The notes under the pieces: model-generated
Databases searched by the model: none
What the model was told of the DNA's origin: nothing
What the model saw: only the letters and a program-made list of their open reading frames with translations
In this document: piece after piece, positions 8,295 through 15,971 of the stretch
How the letters are laid out: the number at the start of each line of letters is the position of its first letter
Numbering within the stretch: position 1 is the stretch's first letter
Program-made: the position numbers and the translations under genes
DNA from: Gammaproteobacteria bacterium
GTDB lineage: Bacteria; Pseudomonadota; Gammaproteobacteria; JAJDOJ01
DNA length: 40,524 nucleotides
Assembly (NCBI GenBank): GCA_022340215.1
Contig: JAJDOJ010000270.1
Location: forward strand, 1 to 40,524
Reading direction: 5' to 3'

Positions 8295-8454
8295 GAGCCT
8301 GTCGGATTTAGGCGATCATAGCGAGCATGGTGGGAGAGCGAGACAAAAAGTTCACGATTTCGAGGCGCATAGTGGGCCTACGCAACGAGGAATCGGGGAT
8401 TTTTTGGCCGCTCTCCCATCAGCGCAGTAGATTGTTCCTAAACCCGACAGGCTC
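8295..8454 (+). mobile_element. Repeat B: 160-bp MITE-like element with CTAG duplication
   Basis: The ends are 18-bp inverted repeats, GAGCCTGTCGGATTTAGG on the left and the complement of GAGCCTGTCGGGTTTAGG on the right (17 of 18 match). Both sides are flanked by CTAG (8291-8294 and 8455-8458), which looks like a 4-bp target duplication. Internally GGTGGGAGAGCG is mirrored by CCGCTCTCCCATC, so much of the unit is palindromic. It has no transposase frame. The CTAG target resembles the YTAR preference of the IS5 group, so trans-mobilisation by such an IS is a reasonable guess, not shown here. Confidence 0.8.
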
Positions 8455-8478
8455 CTAGGGTCGGGGCCGGCCGAAGAC

Positions 8479-8700
8479 CTATCCCTCGTCGAACATGATG
8501 TCGGTCGGATTGTCCAGATTGACGTGGTGGTCGATCGGGTGCTCAACGGGGATATTCATAAACTCCCGCTTTGTGGCGTCGGACTCGAAGTAAATCACCA
8601 GATCCTCGGAACTACCGGATTCCACGATGTAGGGCTTTCCTTCAAGATCGTCGATTTCTTGTCCCGTGATCGGATCGCATGTGGAAATGCGGTGCAACAT
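8479..8700 (-). CDS. Small acidic conserved-looking protein of unknown function
   Basis: 73 residues, rich in Asp and Glu (MLHRISTCDPITGQEID, then PYIVESGSSEDLVIYFESD, ending NPTDIMFDEG). An excellent GGAGGAA lies 6 bases before the ATG at 8700, which is why this start is preferred over an in-frame ATG 13 codons upstream. No signal peptide or membrane segment is present. I do not recognise a named domain. The gene is single and transcribed toward repeat B, which ends 24 bases past its stop. Confidence 0.6.
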   Translation of the reverse strand: MLHRISTCDPITGQEIDDLEGKPYIVESGSSEDLVIYFESDATKREFMNIPVEHPIDHHVNLDNPTDIMFDEG

Positions 8701-8893
8701 GAGGGATTCCTCCGGAATTTGGGTGGGGAACGTTTTCACACACCTGACTCTAGTCCAGGGGTTGCAATATACAAGGCAGGGTTTGTGTGGGAATTGGGGA
8801 ACCCAGTGTTGCCGGGAACCGTCGACCCATGAGGCGTCAGCCGTGAGTTTCGTCTACTATCCCAAAGTGGCTGCGACATATAGGAATTAAGGG

Positions 8894-9796
8894 ATGACGC
8901 ACGTCAATTTTGACGAGAAACTCGTCGTTGCGATCTCCTCACGGGCGCTTTTCGACCTCGAGCAAAGCCATGCCGTGTACGCTACTCAAGGGGTCGATGC
9001 CTATTCCCGATACCAGATCGAGCACGAGGACTCGGCGCTCCAGCCCGGGGTCGCCTATGGCCTGGTCAGGAAACTGCTGTCACTGAGGCACCAGACCACA
9101 GGGGAACCGCTGGTCGAGGTCATACTGCTGTCCCGGAACAGCGCCGATACGGGACTGCGCGTGTTCAATTCCATCCAGCACCACGGGATCGAGGTGACAC
9201 GCGCCGCGTTTACCTCCGGGGAGCGCCCTTACCGCTATATCCGTGCCTTCGCCGCGCACCTGTTTCTATCTGCCGACGCCGGGGACGTGCGAGCGGCGCT
9301 GGAGGCGGGTTACGCCGCGGCGACCATCATCCCCTCCAGGACCACCACCAATCCGTCGGATACCCTTAAGATCGCCTTCGACGGCGACGCGGTCCTGTTC
9401 TCGGACGATTCGGAGCGGGTTTACCAGGAGCAGGGGCTGGAGGCTTTCGCGCACAGGGAACGTTTCGCCGCCAACGACCCCCTTCCTGGCGGCCCGTTCC
9501 GCGAGCTGCTGGCGGCGTTGCACAGAATCCAGTCTGAGTATCCCCCGGATGCCTCTCCGATACGGACCGCATTGGTGACGGCGCGTGCCGCCCCCGCTCA
9601 CGAACGGGCCATCAAAACATTGCGCGCGTGGCAGATTCGTATCGACGAGGCGTTTTTTCTGGGCGGTCTGCCGAAAGGAGAATTCCTGGCGGCCTTCGGC
9701 GCTGACATCTTCTTTGATGACCAGCGCAAGCACTGCGAGTCTGCCGCCAACCACGTCGCAACCGGCCACGTGCCTCACGGCGTGGCCAACGAATAG
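8894..9796 (+). CDS. 5'-nucleotidase (cytosolic NT5C1-like family)
   Basis: 300 residues, the typical length of the bacterial members of the 5'-nucleotidase family related to animal cytosolic 5'-nucleotidase 1, which release phosphate from nucleoside monophosphates. Recognisable segments are KLVVAISSRALFDLEQSHAV near the start, EVILLSRNSADTGLRVFNSI, VTRAAFTSGERPYRYI, LKIAFDGDAVLFSDDSERV (the acidic DGDAV motif of the HAD-like core) and IDEAFFLGGLPKGEFLAAFG followed by DIFFDDQ. The start at 8894 has AAGGG close upstream. It is a single gene; downstream lies a broken phosphatase-family gene. Confidence 0.85.
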   Translation: MTHVNFDEKLVVAISSRALFDLEQSHAVYATQGVDAYSRYQIEHEDSALQPGVAYGLVRKLLSLRHQTTGEPLVEVILLSRNSADTGLRVFNSIQHHGIEVTRAAFTSGERPYRYIRAFAAHLFLSADAGDVRAALEAGYAAATIIPSRTTTNPSDTLKIAFDGDAVLFSDDSERVYQEQGLEAFAHRERFAANDPLPGGPFRELLAALHRIQSEYPPDASPIRTALVTARAAPAHERAIKTLRAWQIRIDEAFFLGGLPKGEFLAAFGADIFFDDQRKHCESAANHVATGHVPHGVANE

Positions 9797-9877
9797 CACC
9801 CGGCGCAACCGTTCAATTGCGGAGATCAGCCGCTTTACGACATCGAGTGAGGACGAGGGCATCTTCTGGATCTCACC

Positions 9878-10376
9878 CTACATATTCGAGACCCTGCAGG
9901 TACCGGGCGCCACGGCGTCGATCTCCCTCAGGCGAAACGCCGTGGCGAGTTTCCAGCGGTAGTTTTCGCGTACCAGCAGTTCTCGCAGTTCGTCGGTGAG
10001 GTACGCTCCCCTGGAGCACGATCAGGTCGCCGCTGCCACGGTGGGTGACCAGGTCGTCGGCCCAGCCGCCCCTTCGCCCCTTGCGCATGTTCCAATCGAT
10101 CAGGGTGAACTGCGCCCCAAGGGAATCTTGCTTTTGCTTGCCGGAGCCGGGTTCCGCCGTTGGGTGTCCCATCGAATCCCAGGTGAGACATCCCCGCGCA
10201 CCGGTAGCCTGTAGGTGGACCCCGTCGGATTCAGTACGAACTGACATCTCTTCGGGCACAGTCACGCAGCCGGTCGCCATATGCAGTGCCAGCACCGGTG
10301 TCAGTCGGAAGATCCTGCCCCGGGGCGTCTGGAGGCATGAATCGTTTTTCTTGAGCGAAGGCCGAAAGTATGACAT
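9878..10376 (-). pseudogene. Endonuclease/exonuclease/phosphatase-family gene, frameshifted and 3'-truncated
   Basis: The 5' part encodes a hydrophobic leader ending ALHMATGC (lipobox-like) and then FTLIDWNMRKGRRGGWADDL and GDLIVLQG. This is the N-terminal strand with the metal-binding Asn and Glu region of the EEP family (compare E. coli YafD). Near 10008-10012, at a run of C's, the homologous reading changes frame and continues as AYLTDELRELLVRENYRWKL and ATAFRLREIDAVAPGT before stopping at 9878. The catalytic HP.N and GDFN segments of the family are absent. The product would be non-functional unless the frameshift is a sequencing error, and even then the C-terminal half is missing. Confidence 0.6.
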
Positions 10377-10602
10377 GCCCCCGCGGAACGGGTTCACATT
10401 CCCGATAATCTGACCTGAATCAGCGACATGTTATCTTTCGGGTCGAGGAAACATGCCACTGGAATGGCCGGCAGAGAGGCAGGGTATTGTTGATTCGCGT
10501 CCTGACGCGGGGTAGATTGCCCGCCAAGGATATGATCGAATCGCGCGATTGCTGGCCGGAGCAACGATTCGGTCGGCGGAACTGACTAGCGGGAGAGCCG
10601 CA

Positions 10603-11664
10603 GTGGAAACGATTGCAGAGCAAAAGCAACCCACCGGGGCGACCCAGGACCCCGGCGATGAGTCTGTTCAGGGAACCCGGGAGGACGACGGGGACCCGAA
10701 AGCACGGTCCCGCACCGGAAAAGCGAAGTCTAAGGCGACGGGTAAGGCGGCGAGGCGCCCGAAATCCGCAGAAAAGCTCCTGGATCCTCATGAGTTAATG
10801 AGCACCGACCGGGTAATGTCCAATTCCGATTCTCTGAGGACCAGTTACGACAACGGAGACTACCCGTATCCGTCCAAGATGCGCACCACTGAGTACATGG
10901 CGATCAAGGTCGAGCTGCAGGCCGAGCTGCTGAAGGTCCAGAACTGGGTGAAGATGTCCGGTCAGCGGATCGTCGGTATCTTCGAAGGCCGGGATGCCGC
11001 TGGAAAGGGCGGCACGATCAAGCGATTCATGGAGCACTTGAACCCTCGTGCCGCCCACGTCGTTGCACTCGAGAAACCCAATGAACGGGAACAGGGGCAG
11101 TGGTATTTTCAGCGCTACATCCAGAACCTCCCGACGCGGGGAGAGATCGTGTTCTTCGACCGTTCCTGGTACAACCGCACGGGAGTTGAACGTGTGATGG
11201 GATTTTGTTCGCCCACCGAGTATCTCGAGTTCCTGCGGCAGACGCCACAAATCGAGAGAATGTTGGTGAACAGCGGGATCACCCTATTCAAGTTCTGGTT
11301 CTCAGTCAGCCGGTACGAGCAGCTAAGGCGGTTCCATTCCAGAAAACTCGATCCCCTCAAGCAATGGAAACTCAGCCCGATCGACATCGAATCGCTGGCC
11401 AAGTGGGAAGACTATACTAAGGCGAAGGAGTCCATGTTTTTCTATACGGACACTGCCGATGCACCCTGGACAGTGATAAAGTCTGACGATAAAAAACGTG
11501 CTAGAATCAATTGTATGAGATATTTTCTTAATAAATTGGATTATTCAGACAAGGACGTAAGCCTCATCGGCAAGCCTGACCCGAAGATCGTCGGACCCGC
11601 ATCGCGCATCTACGAAAAGGACGAACATCCATTCGATCCGGAGATACATCTGTCTGATGCCTGA
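10603..11664 (+). CDS. ppk2: Polyphosphate kinase 2
   Basis: 353 residues from the GTG at 10603, which has GGGAGAG 5 bases upstream; an in-frame ATG at 10549 would add 18 residues. Residues about 1-75 are a low-complexity charged tail (K, R, D, E rich), then the PPK2 domain follows. The Walker A motif is EGRDAAGKGG (about 128-137) and the Walker B-like motif is FDRSWYNRTGVERVMGF (about 185-201); the lid region runs around EKPNEREQGQWYFQRY. PPK2 enzymes use polyphosphate to phosphorylate nucleoside diphosphates (class I) or monophosphates; the single-domain length suggests class I. Single gene, soluble enzyme. Confidence 0.93.
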   Translation: METIAEQKQPTGATQDPGDESVQGTREDDGDPKARSRTGKAKSKATGKAARRPKSAEKLLDPHELMSTDRVMSNSDSLRTSYDNGDYPYPSKMRTTEYMAIKVELQAELLKVQNWVKMSGQRIVGIFEGRDAAGKGGTIKRFMEHLNPRAAHVVALEKPNEREQGQWYFQRYIQNLPTRGEIVFFDRSWYNRTGVERVMGFCSPTEYLEFLRQTPQIERMLVNSGITLFKFWFSVSRYEQLRRFHSRKLDPLKQWKLSPIDIESLAKWEDYTKAKESMFFYTDTADAPWTVIKSDDKKRARINCMRYFLNKLDYSDKDVSLIGKPDPKIVGPASRIYEKDEHPFDPEIHLSDA

Positions 11665-11741
11665 CTGGGTTCCTATGGGCGTGAAAGACCCGCATCGGGA
11701 CGGCGCCGCGCGCAATCTGACAAGGACGGGATTTCTGAAGA

Positions 11742-12212
11742 ATGGATGAAAATTTTATACTGCTGAAGGTGGTGCACATCTTCGGCGCGATGCTGTTTCT
11801 AGGAAACATCATCGTCTCGGCGGTGTGGAAACTGATGGCCAACCGGACTCGAGAACCGGTAGTTGTGGCCTTCGGTCAGCGCCTGATTTCGATGACCGAC
11901 TATGTCTTCACCGTCACCGGAGCTGCCATACTCGTGGTCACGGGGCATTTCATGGCGACCCGTTTCGGGCCCATCGCCGACATCGACTGGATTCGGTGGG
12001 GATGGTATCTGCTGATTGGCTCCGGCGCGATCTGGGTGTTCATTTTGATTCCGCTGCAGATCGTGCAATCCCGCATGGCCGAGCAATTCTCCCAGGGTGG
12101 CGCGATTCCAGCCCGCTACTGGACGCTCGGGCGCATCTGGGGGGCGTTCGGTATCATCGCGACCCTGCTGCCAATGGCGAACCTGTATATTATGGTGGCG
12201 AAGCCCGTCTGA
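11742..12212 (+). CDS. DUF2269-family integral membrane protein
   Basis: 156 residues with four hydrophobic segments. The first carries a histidine (LLKVVHIFGAMLFLGNIIVS), as usual for the family; the second is VFTVTGAAILVVTGHFMA, the third YLLIGSGAIWVFILIPLQIV and the last GAFGIIATLLPMANLYIMVA. The layout matches the predicted membrane family DUF2269, whose biochemical role is unknown. It lies 77 bases after ppk2 on the same strand and could be co-transcribed. Confidence 0.72.
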   Translation: MDENFILLKVVHIFGAMLFLGNIIVSAVWKLMANRTREPVVVAFGQRLISMTDYVFTVTGAAILVVTGHFMATRFGPIADIDWIRWGWYLLIGSGAIWVFILIPLQIVQSRMAEQFSQGGAIPARYWTLGRIWGAFGIIATLLPMANLYIMVAKPV

Positions 12213-12411
12213 AATCGATGCCGCATCGGCAATCCCGATGCTGCATACGTATCTGAATCGGGCGTCATTCGCGCTCTTGATACATATCATGTGCGCCATG
12301 CTGCCGCCTCAACGCCCGGATCGCTCACGTCAATCGACGTACATTTCGCTGTAACGCCAACCGGTGAAGATACTCATCCAAAGCAACCGCGTGAAGGCGG
12401 GAGACCATGTC

Positions 12412-12885
12412 ATGACAGACCGGCCGCGGCCTCGGTGTACCACCTTCCTCCTTGCTGTCTGCTCCCTCCTGACCGCCCGCGTCGCGGGCGCTGAATCGGT
12501 CGTCTATCAGGGTGAGGGGCATAGTCAGGGACAGGAGATGGTGATGAATCTCTCCAATGGTGACAAGGTTGTCGTTGCACGGAGTGACGGCGAGGCGACG
12601 CTGGATACCGAACCGCAGATCGTCTTCGATACGGTCTGTTTCGCCATGGGGCTGGTGGGCGATCAGCACAAAAGTCGTTCCGACTTCTATTGCACCTTCC
12701 GGGAGAAGGAGGGCGAGAGTACCCTGGACCTGAAGGGATCCGACACAGGTGATGGCGCAAGGGCGATGGTGGTCGGCGGTTCGGGACGCTGGTCCGGTAT
12801 CAGCGGCGAAATTCGCTTCAACGGACAGCGGAACAGCGAAACCGGCAAGTCCTATCGCTACGTACTGACGGTAAACAGGCCGTAG
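12412..12885 (+). CDS. Secreted protein of unknown function
   Basis: 157 residues from the ATG at 12412; a GGGAGA lies about 10 bases before it, and an in-frame ATG 16 codons upstream gives a poorer leader. A signal peptide is visible: positively charged start (MTDRPRPR), hydrophobic core (TTFLLAVCSLL), and cleavage predicted after AGA. The mature part is rich in beta-prone stretches; the segment VVGGSGRWSGISGEIRF resembles the glycine-rich turn of small beta-barrel proteins related to allene-oxide-cyclase-like folds, but this is only a resemblance. Probably periplasmic. Confidence 0.6.
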   Translation: MTDRPRPRCTTFLLAVCSLLTARVAGAESVVYQGEGHSQGQEMVMNLSNGDKVVVARSDGEATLDTEPQIVFDTVCFAMGLVGDQHKSRSDFYCTFREKEGESTLDLKGSDTGDGARAMVVGGSGRWSGISGEIRFNGQRNSETGKSYRYVLTVNRP

Positions 12886-12922
12886 ATCGATCCAGGTAGG
12901 CCGTCAGATCGGGTGTATTTAG

Positions 12923-12972
12923 CCCATCTTTGTCGTGGCGCCGTGGTGACAAGGCGGTGCGACAAAGATGGG
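12923..12972. terminator. Strong two-part hairpin between convergent genes
   Basis: CCCATCTTTGTCG at 12923-12935 is exactly mirrored by CGACAAAGATGGG at 12960-12972, and within the 24-base loop CGCC answers GGCG. It lies 38 bases past the stop of the secreted protein and between it and the convergent TPR gene. There is no flanking T-run, so a factor-independent terminator role is uncertain; it could also be the remains of a mobile palindromic unit. Confidence 0.45.
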
Positions 12973-13372
12973 TGAGAGGCCATGGTCGTCGATTTGAGGG
13001 TTTCTGACTGCCCGCGACCGTCAAAGCCGTGTCGCGGATCAGGGACGCAAAGCTGTTTCCCCACCCTTCGGGTAATGGCTTGACAAGCTCGACGGACGAT
13101 TCCATATCGGGTTCGAAAACCGCCTCATCCAACTGTTGGACAAATTCTGGATGGGAGGTGGCAAGGTCGATTTCCTTTTAATTACGGCGACCGGTTGCAA
13201 GGCGGGCCCGGACAGACCGTCGTCGCGACCCGCTCAGCCTCGCCGCTGCGGCGTCGGGGTTACGACAGCGACCCGCCCCGTCCATGAACGGTTCACGCAA
13301 GAGAAGGGGGTGCGTCGTAAGGCAGGAGCATCGTAACGGCGGTGCCGGGCGAGCCGTCCGGAGCCCGCGGTG
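12973..13372. other. Intergenic stretch without recognisable gene
   Basis: This covers the region downstream of both the secreted protein and the TPR repeat gene. A leftward open frame running to 13132 (start MDEAVFEPDMESS) has no identified homolog and overlaps the hairpin and the preceding gene, so it is not called. Confidence 0.5.
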
Positions 13373-15697
13373 CTACCACAATCCCTGGCGAAGCCTGGAC
13401 TGCCGGCTGGCCCGGAATCGCGCCGCATCGTCTCCCTGTAACGACCCGGCAAGTTCATCGTACTCCCGGGAGGCCCAATCGTTGTCACGAAAGATATCGA
13501 CGATACCCGCGGCCCAGTCGAGTCGTCCGCGTGTCTCCTCCGCTCCGGGCTTTGCCGCCGCGTACAGACCGCGCAAGGTCTCCTCGTCGACGCCCTGCTG
13601 CTTCAGGCGCATCGCGAGCTGGCGCAACTTGGTGGGATCGTCGCACACCTCGACGGCACGCTTGTACATTTCGCCGGCCTTTTCACCGTCTTCCATGGCG
13701 GCCGCGACGGCACCTAGTTTGGCGAAGAGGTAGTGGTCCCCTCCGGCCTTGGCTGCCTTGTTGAGGATCCTGGCAGCCCATTTCTTGTCGTCGATGTCCT
13801 CCGCCACGACCTTCGCCAGTTTGGCGTATTCGTAGGCGGCCTTATCGCTTGCCTCCCCACCAAGTCGTTTTTCCCAAGCCTTCAGGTAGCCTTTCGCAAA
13901 TGTCTTCTTGTTGGTCAGTTCCCGGACCGCCGTGCGTACCACGCTGTTCAGGCCGACGAAATTTCTCGCGTTCTCGGCGGCGTCGTCGAGGAGGCGTTTG
14001 ATCCAGTCCTGGTCGCCGAGGTGTGTATCCACCGCCTTGAGCAACATCCGGGCCTGGTTGAGGTCTCCTCCGGAATCCCGGTATTGCTGCTCGGCCGATG
14101 TGAGCAGCTTGCGGGCATAGAACTTGTCGTCCAGTTCTTCCATGACCTCGTCGGCGATACGCAGGTTGTCCAGGAACGTGGATGCCTTGTTCTCCTTTTT
14201 CTGGAATTCCTCGTATTTCGCCTGGTTGGCCTCGCGCTTTGCCAGCTTCTCGTCGATGCGCGCGATCCATTTTTCATCGTCGGAGAAATTCGTCTTCACC
14301 GCGTCGGCGACGGCCTTCAGTTCGCTGAGGCTCGTGACACGTTCTTCGGCGGCCTGCAGCAGGCGGGTTGCGAATCCCCGATCGCCCGTGGTTCCGAGGG
14401 CTTTCAGTGCAACCTCCACCATCTCGGGGGACGCCCGGGAGAGTTCCTCGGCCTTCTCGAGCACCGAGGCGGAGAAGCTGTCGTCTTTCAGTTGCTCGTG
14501 CGACTGACCGAGCAGCTTGAGTAGCTGCTTGTAGTCTTCCGCATTTTCGAGCGCCTTGCGATAGACCTCTCCCGAGCGCGCGCTGTCGCCGAGCCGTGTG
14601 AAGATCTCGCCGGCCAGATTGATCAGGTCGTTGGAAGCAACGAGTTTTTCCGACGCGCGCTGGTAGACCTCGGCCGCGTAGGCGTTGTCCTTTAGATCGG
14701 ACAGCACCGCCTGCGCCAGTTTGGCCAGGTCCGAGGCCGAGGACATGCGGCCCTCAGCCTTGCCGTAGATCGTCTTGGCGAGGGCCGCATCCTCGAGATC
14801 ATTCGCGGCCTTTGCCGCGAGTCCGAGCAACTGGTCCTTGTCGGTGATCTCTCCAAGTGCCTGCTCGTAACACTGCGAGGCCTTGTCCTTGTCCCCTCGG
14901 AGCGTCCAGTAGCCCTCTGCGAGGTCGATGTGTTCCTCGCCACTCATACAGAATTCCGCGGCCTGATCCATCAGTTCCCCGACCTTGTCCTCGTCCTCGA
15001 GAAGGTCCTTGTAGCCCTTCGCCAGTTGCACGAACTGCTTGGTGAACTGACAATCGGTTTCGGCCTCGTCGAGCAGGCTACGCGCCTTGTCCCTGTCGCC
15101 GAACAGCGAGATGTAACGGCCGGCGAAATTCACGGTGTCCGGGATTTCATCGCAGAATCGCGCGGCCTTGTCCAGCAAGGTCCGGGCCGTGGTCTCGTCA
15201 CCCGACTCCTTGACCTTTTCGGCCAGGTCCACGAAGTCGTCGAAGCCATTGGCCTTCTCCTCGACCTTCGACAGCAGTGACTTGGCGAGTTCCCCGTCAC
15301 CGAGATCCTCACCCGCGACCCGTGAAATGGAGAGAAACTCCTCGACCTTACTGGCCTCGTCGGCGGCCTTCTCGAGAAACTCGCGAGCCTTGTCCTTGTC
15401 ACCCAGGTTTGCCGCCAGGCTGTGCGCGTATGCCATGAACTCCGGCACCTCGAACAACATGTCCTCGGCCTGCGCGTAGAGCTCGCGGGCGTAGTCCTTG
15501 TCTCCCATGGCAGCCGCCGCATCTCCGGCGGTGACGTAGTCGAGCGGCATCTGACACTGCGTCTCCGCCTTCTGCAGGAGTTCCTTGGCGTAGTCCGCGT
15601 CCGCCGGATCCGCCATAGCCTCCTTGGCCAGGTTGATGAAGTCAGTGACGGAATTGCATTCCGCTTCTCGCGACTCGAGCTCTGCTTTGGTTGCCAT
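13373..15697 (-). CDS. Large TPR-like repeat protein (about 21 repeats of 34 residues)
   Basis: 774 residues, soluble, acidic, with no signal peptide or membrane span. After a short start (MATKAELESREAECNS) it is built from about 21 consecutive units of 34 residues, each of the form (D/E)-F/L-..-L-A-........-L-G-D-K/D-..-A-..-L-L-.-K-A-E. The small residues match TPR positions 8, 20 and 27. Good examples are EFMAYAHSLAANLGDKDKAR and DFVDLAEKVKESGDETTAR. One unit, around residues 470-500, is interrupted by a Lys/Glu-rich insert (YEEFQKKENKAS). TPR solenoids bind proteins, so a scaffold or adaptor role is likely; the partner is unknown. AGGAGC precedes the ATG. The tRNA-Glu gene lies just upstream on the same strand. 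Confidence 0.85.
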   Translation of the reverse strand: MATKAELESREAECNSVTDFINLAKEAMADPADADYAKELLQKAETQCQMPLDYVTAGDAAAAMGDKDYARELYAQAEDMLFEVPEFMAYAHSLAANLGDKDKAREFLEKAADEASKVEEFLSISRVAGEDLGDGELAKSLLSKVEEKANGFDDFVDLAEKVKESGDETTARTLLDKAARFCDEIPDTVNFAGRYISLFGDRDKARSLLDEAETDCQFTKQFVQLAKGYKDLLEDEDKVGELMDQAAEFCMSGEEHIDLAEGYWTLRGDKDKASQCYEQALGEITDKDQLLGLAAKAANDLEDAALAKTIYGKAEGRMSSASDLAKLAQAVLSDLKDNAYAAEVYQRASEKLVASNDLINLAGEIFTRLGDSARSGEVYRKALENAEDYKQLLKLLGQSHEQLKDDSFSASVLEKAEELSRASPEMVEVALKALGTTGDRGFATRLLQAAEERVTSLSELKAVADAVKTNFSDDEKWIARIDEKLAKREANQAKYEEFQKKENKASTFLDNLRIADEVMEELDDKFYARKLLTSAEQQYRDSGGDLNQARMLLKAVDTHLGDQDWIKRLLDDAAENARNFVGLNSVVRTAVRELTNKKTFAKGYLKAWEKRLGGEASDKAAYEYAKLAKVVAEDIDDKKWAARILNKAAKAGGDHYLFAKLGAVAAAMEDGEKAGEMYKRAVEVCDDPTKLRQLAMRLKQQGVDEETLRGLYAAAKPGAEETRGRLDWAAGIVDIFRDNDWASREYDELAGSLQGDDAARFRASRQSRLRQGLW

Positions 15698-15745
15698 GTG
15701 ACTGCTCCTGGGTTGCGGAATTCGGGTATGGCTGCGCGGTGGAAA

Positions 15746-15821
15746 TGGCGCTCCCTAGGGGAATCGAACCCCTGTTACCGGCGTGAGAGGCCGGTGTCCT
15801 GGGCCACTAGACGAAGGGAGC
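15746..15821 (-). tRNA. tRNA-Glu (anticodon CTC)
   Basis: 76 nt on the minus strand with encoded CCA. The acceptor GCTCCCT pairs with AGGGAGC, the anticodon stem is CCGGC/GCCGG with loop CTCTCAC, giving CTC, and the T arm contains GGTTCGATTCC. A -10-like TAGAAT is present about 10 bases upstream (15832-15837 on the plus strand). It lies 48 bases upstream of the TPR-repeat gene and in the same direction. Confidence 0.97.
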
Positions 15822-15971
15822 AATGGTCTGGATTCTAGAGAAAAACCAGGTTGACACGATTAAATATGCTTATGCGCACATAACATGGTGACCGTTAATC
15901 CGATGCCGGGCAACATACCGGTGCGGAGGCTGGTATTATAGCGAGCCGAATATCAATCACCAATATCGATA

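Noticed and set aside
9897-9916. Short similarity to the tRNA-Leu 3' end (GGTACCGGG) as a possible att site
   Set aside because: Only about 9 bases match, which is expected by chance in GC-rich DNA.
12818-13132. Leftward 104-residue frame (MDEAVFEPDMESS start)
   Set aside because: It overlaps the end of the secreted protein and runs through the strong hairpin; nothing in it is recognised.
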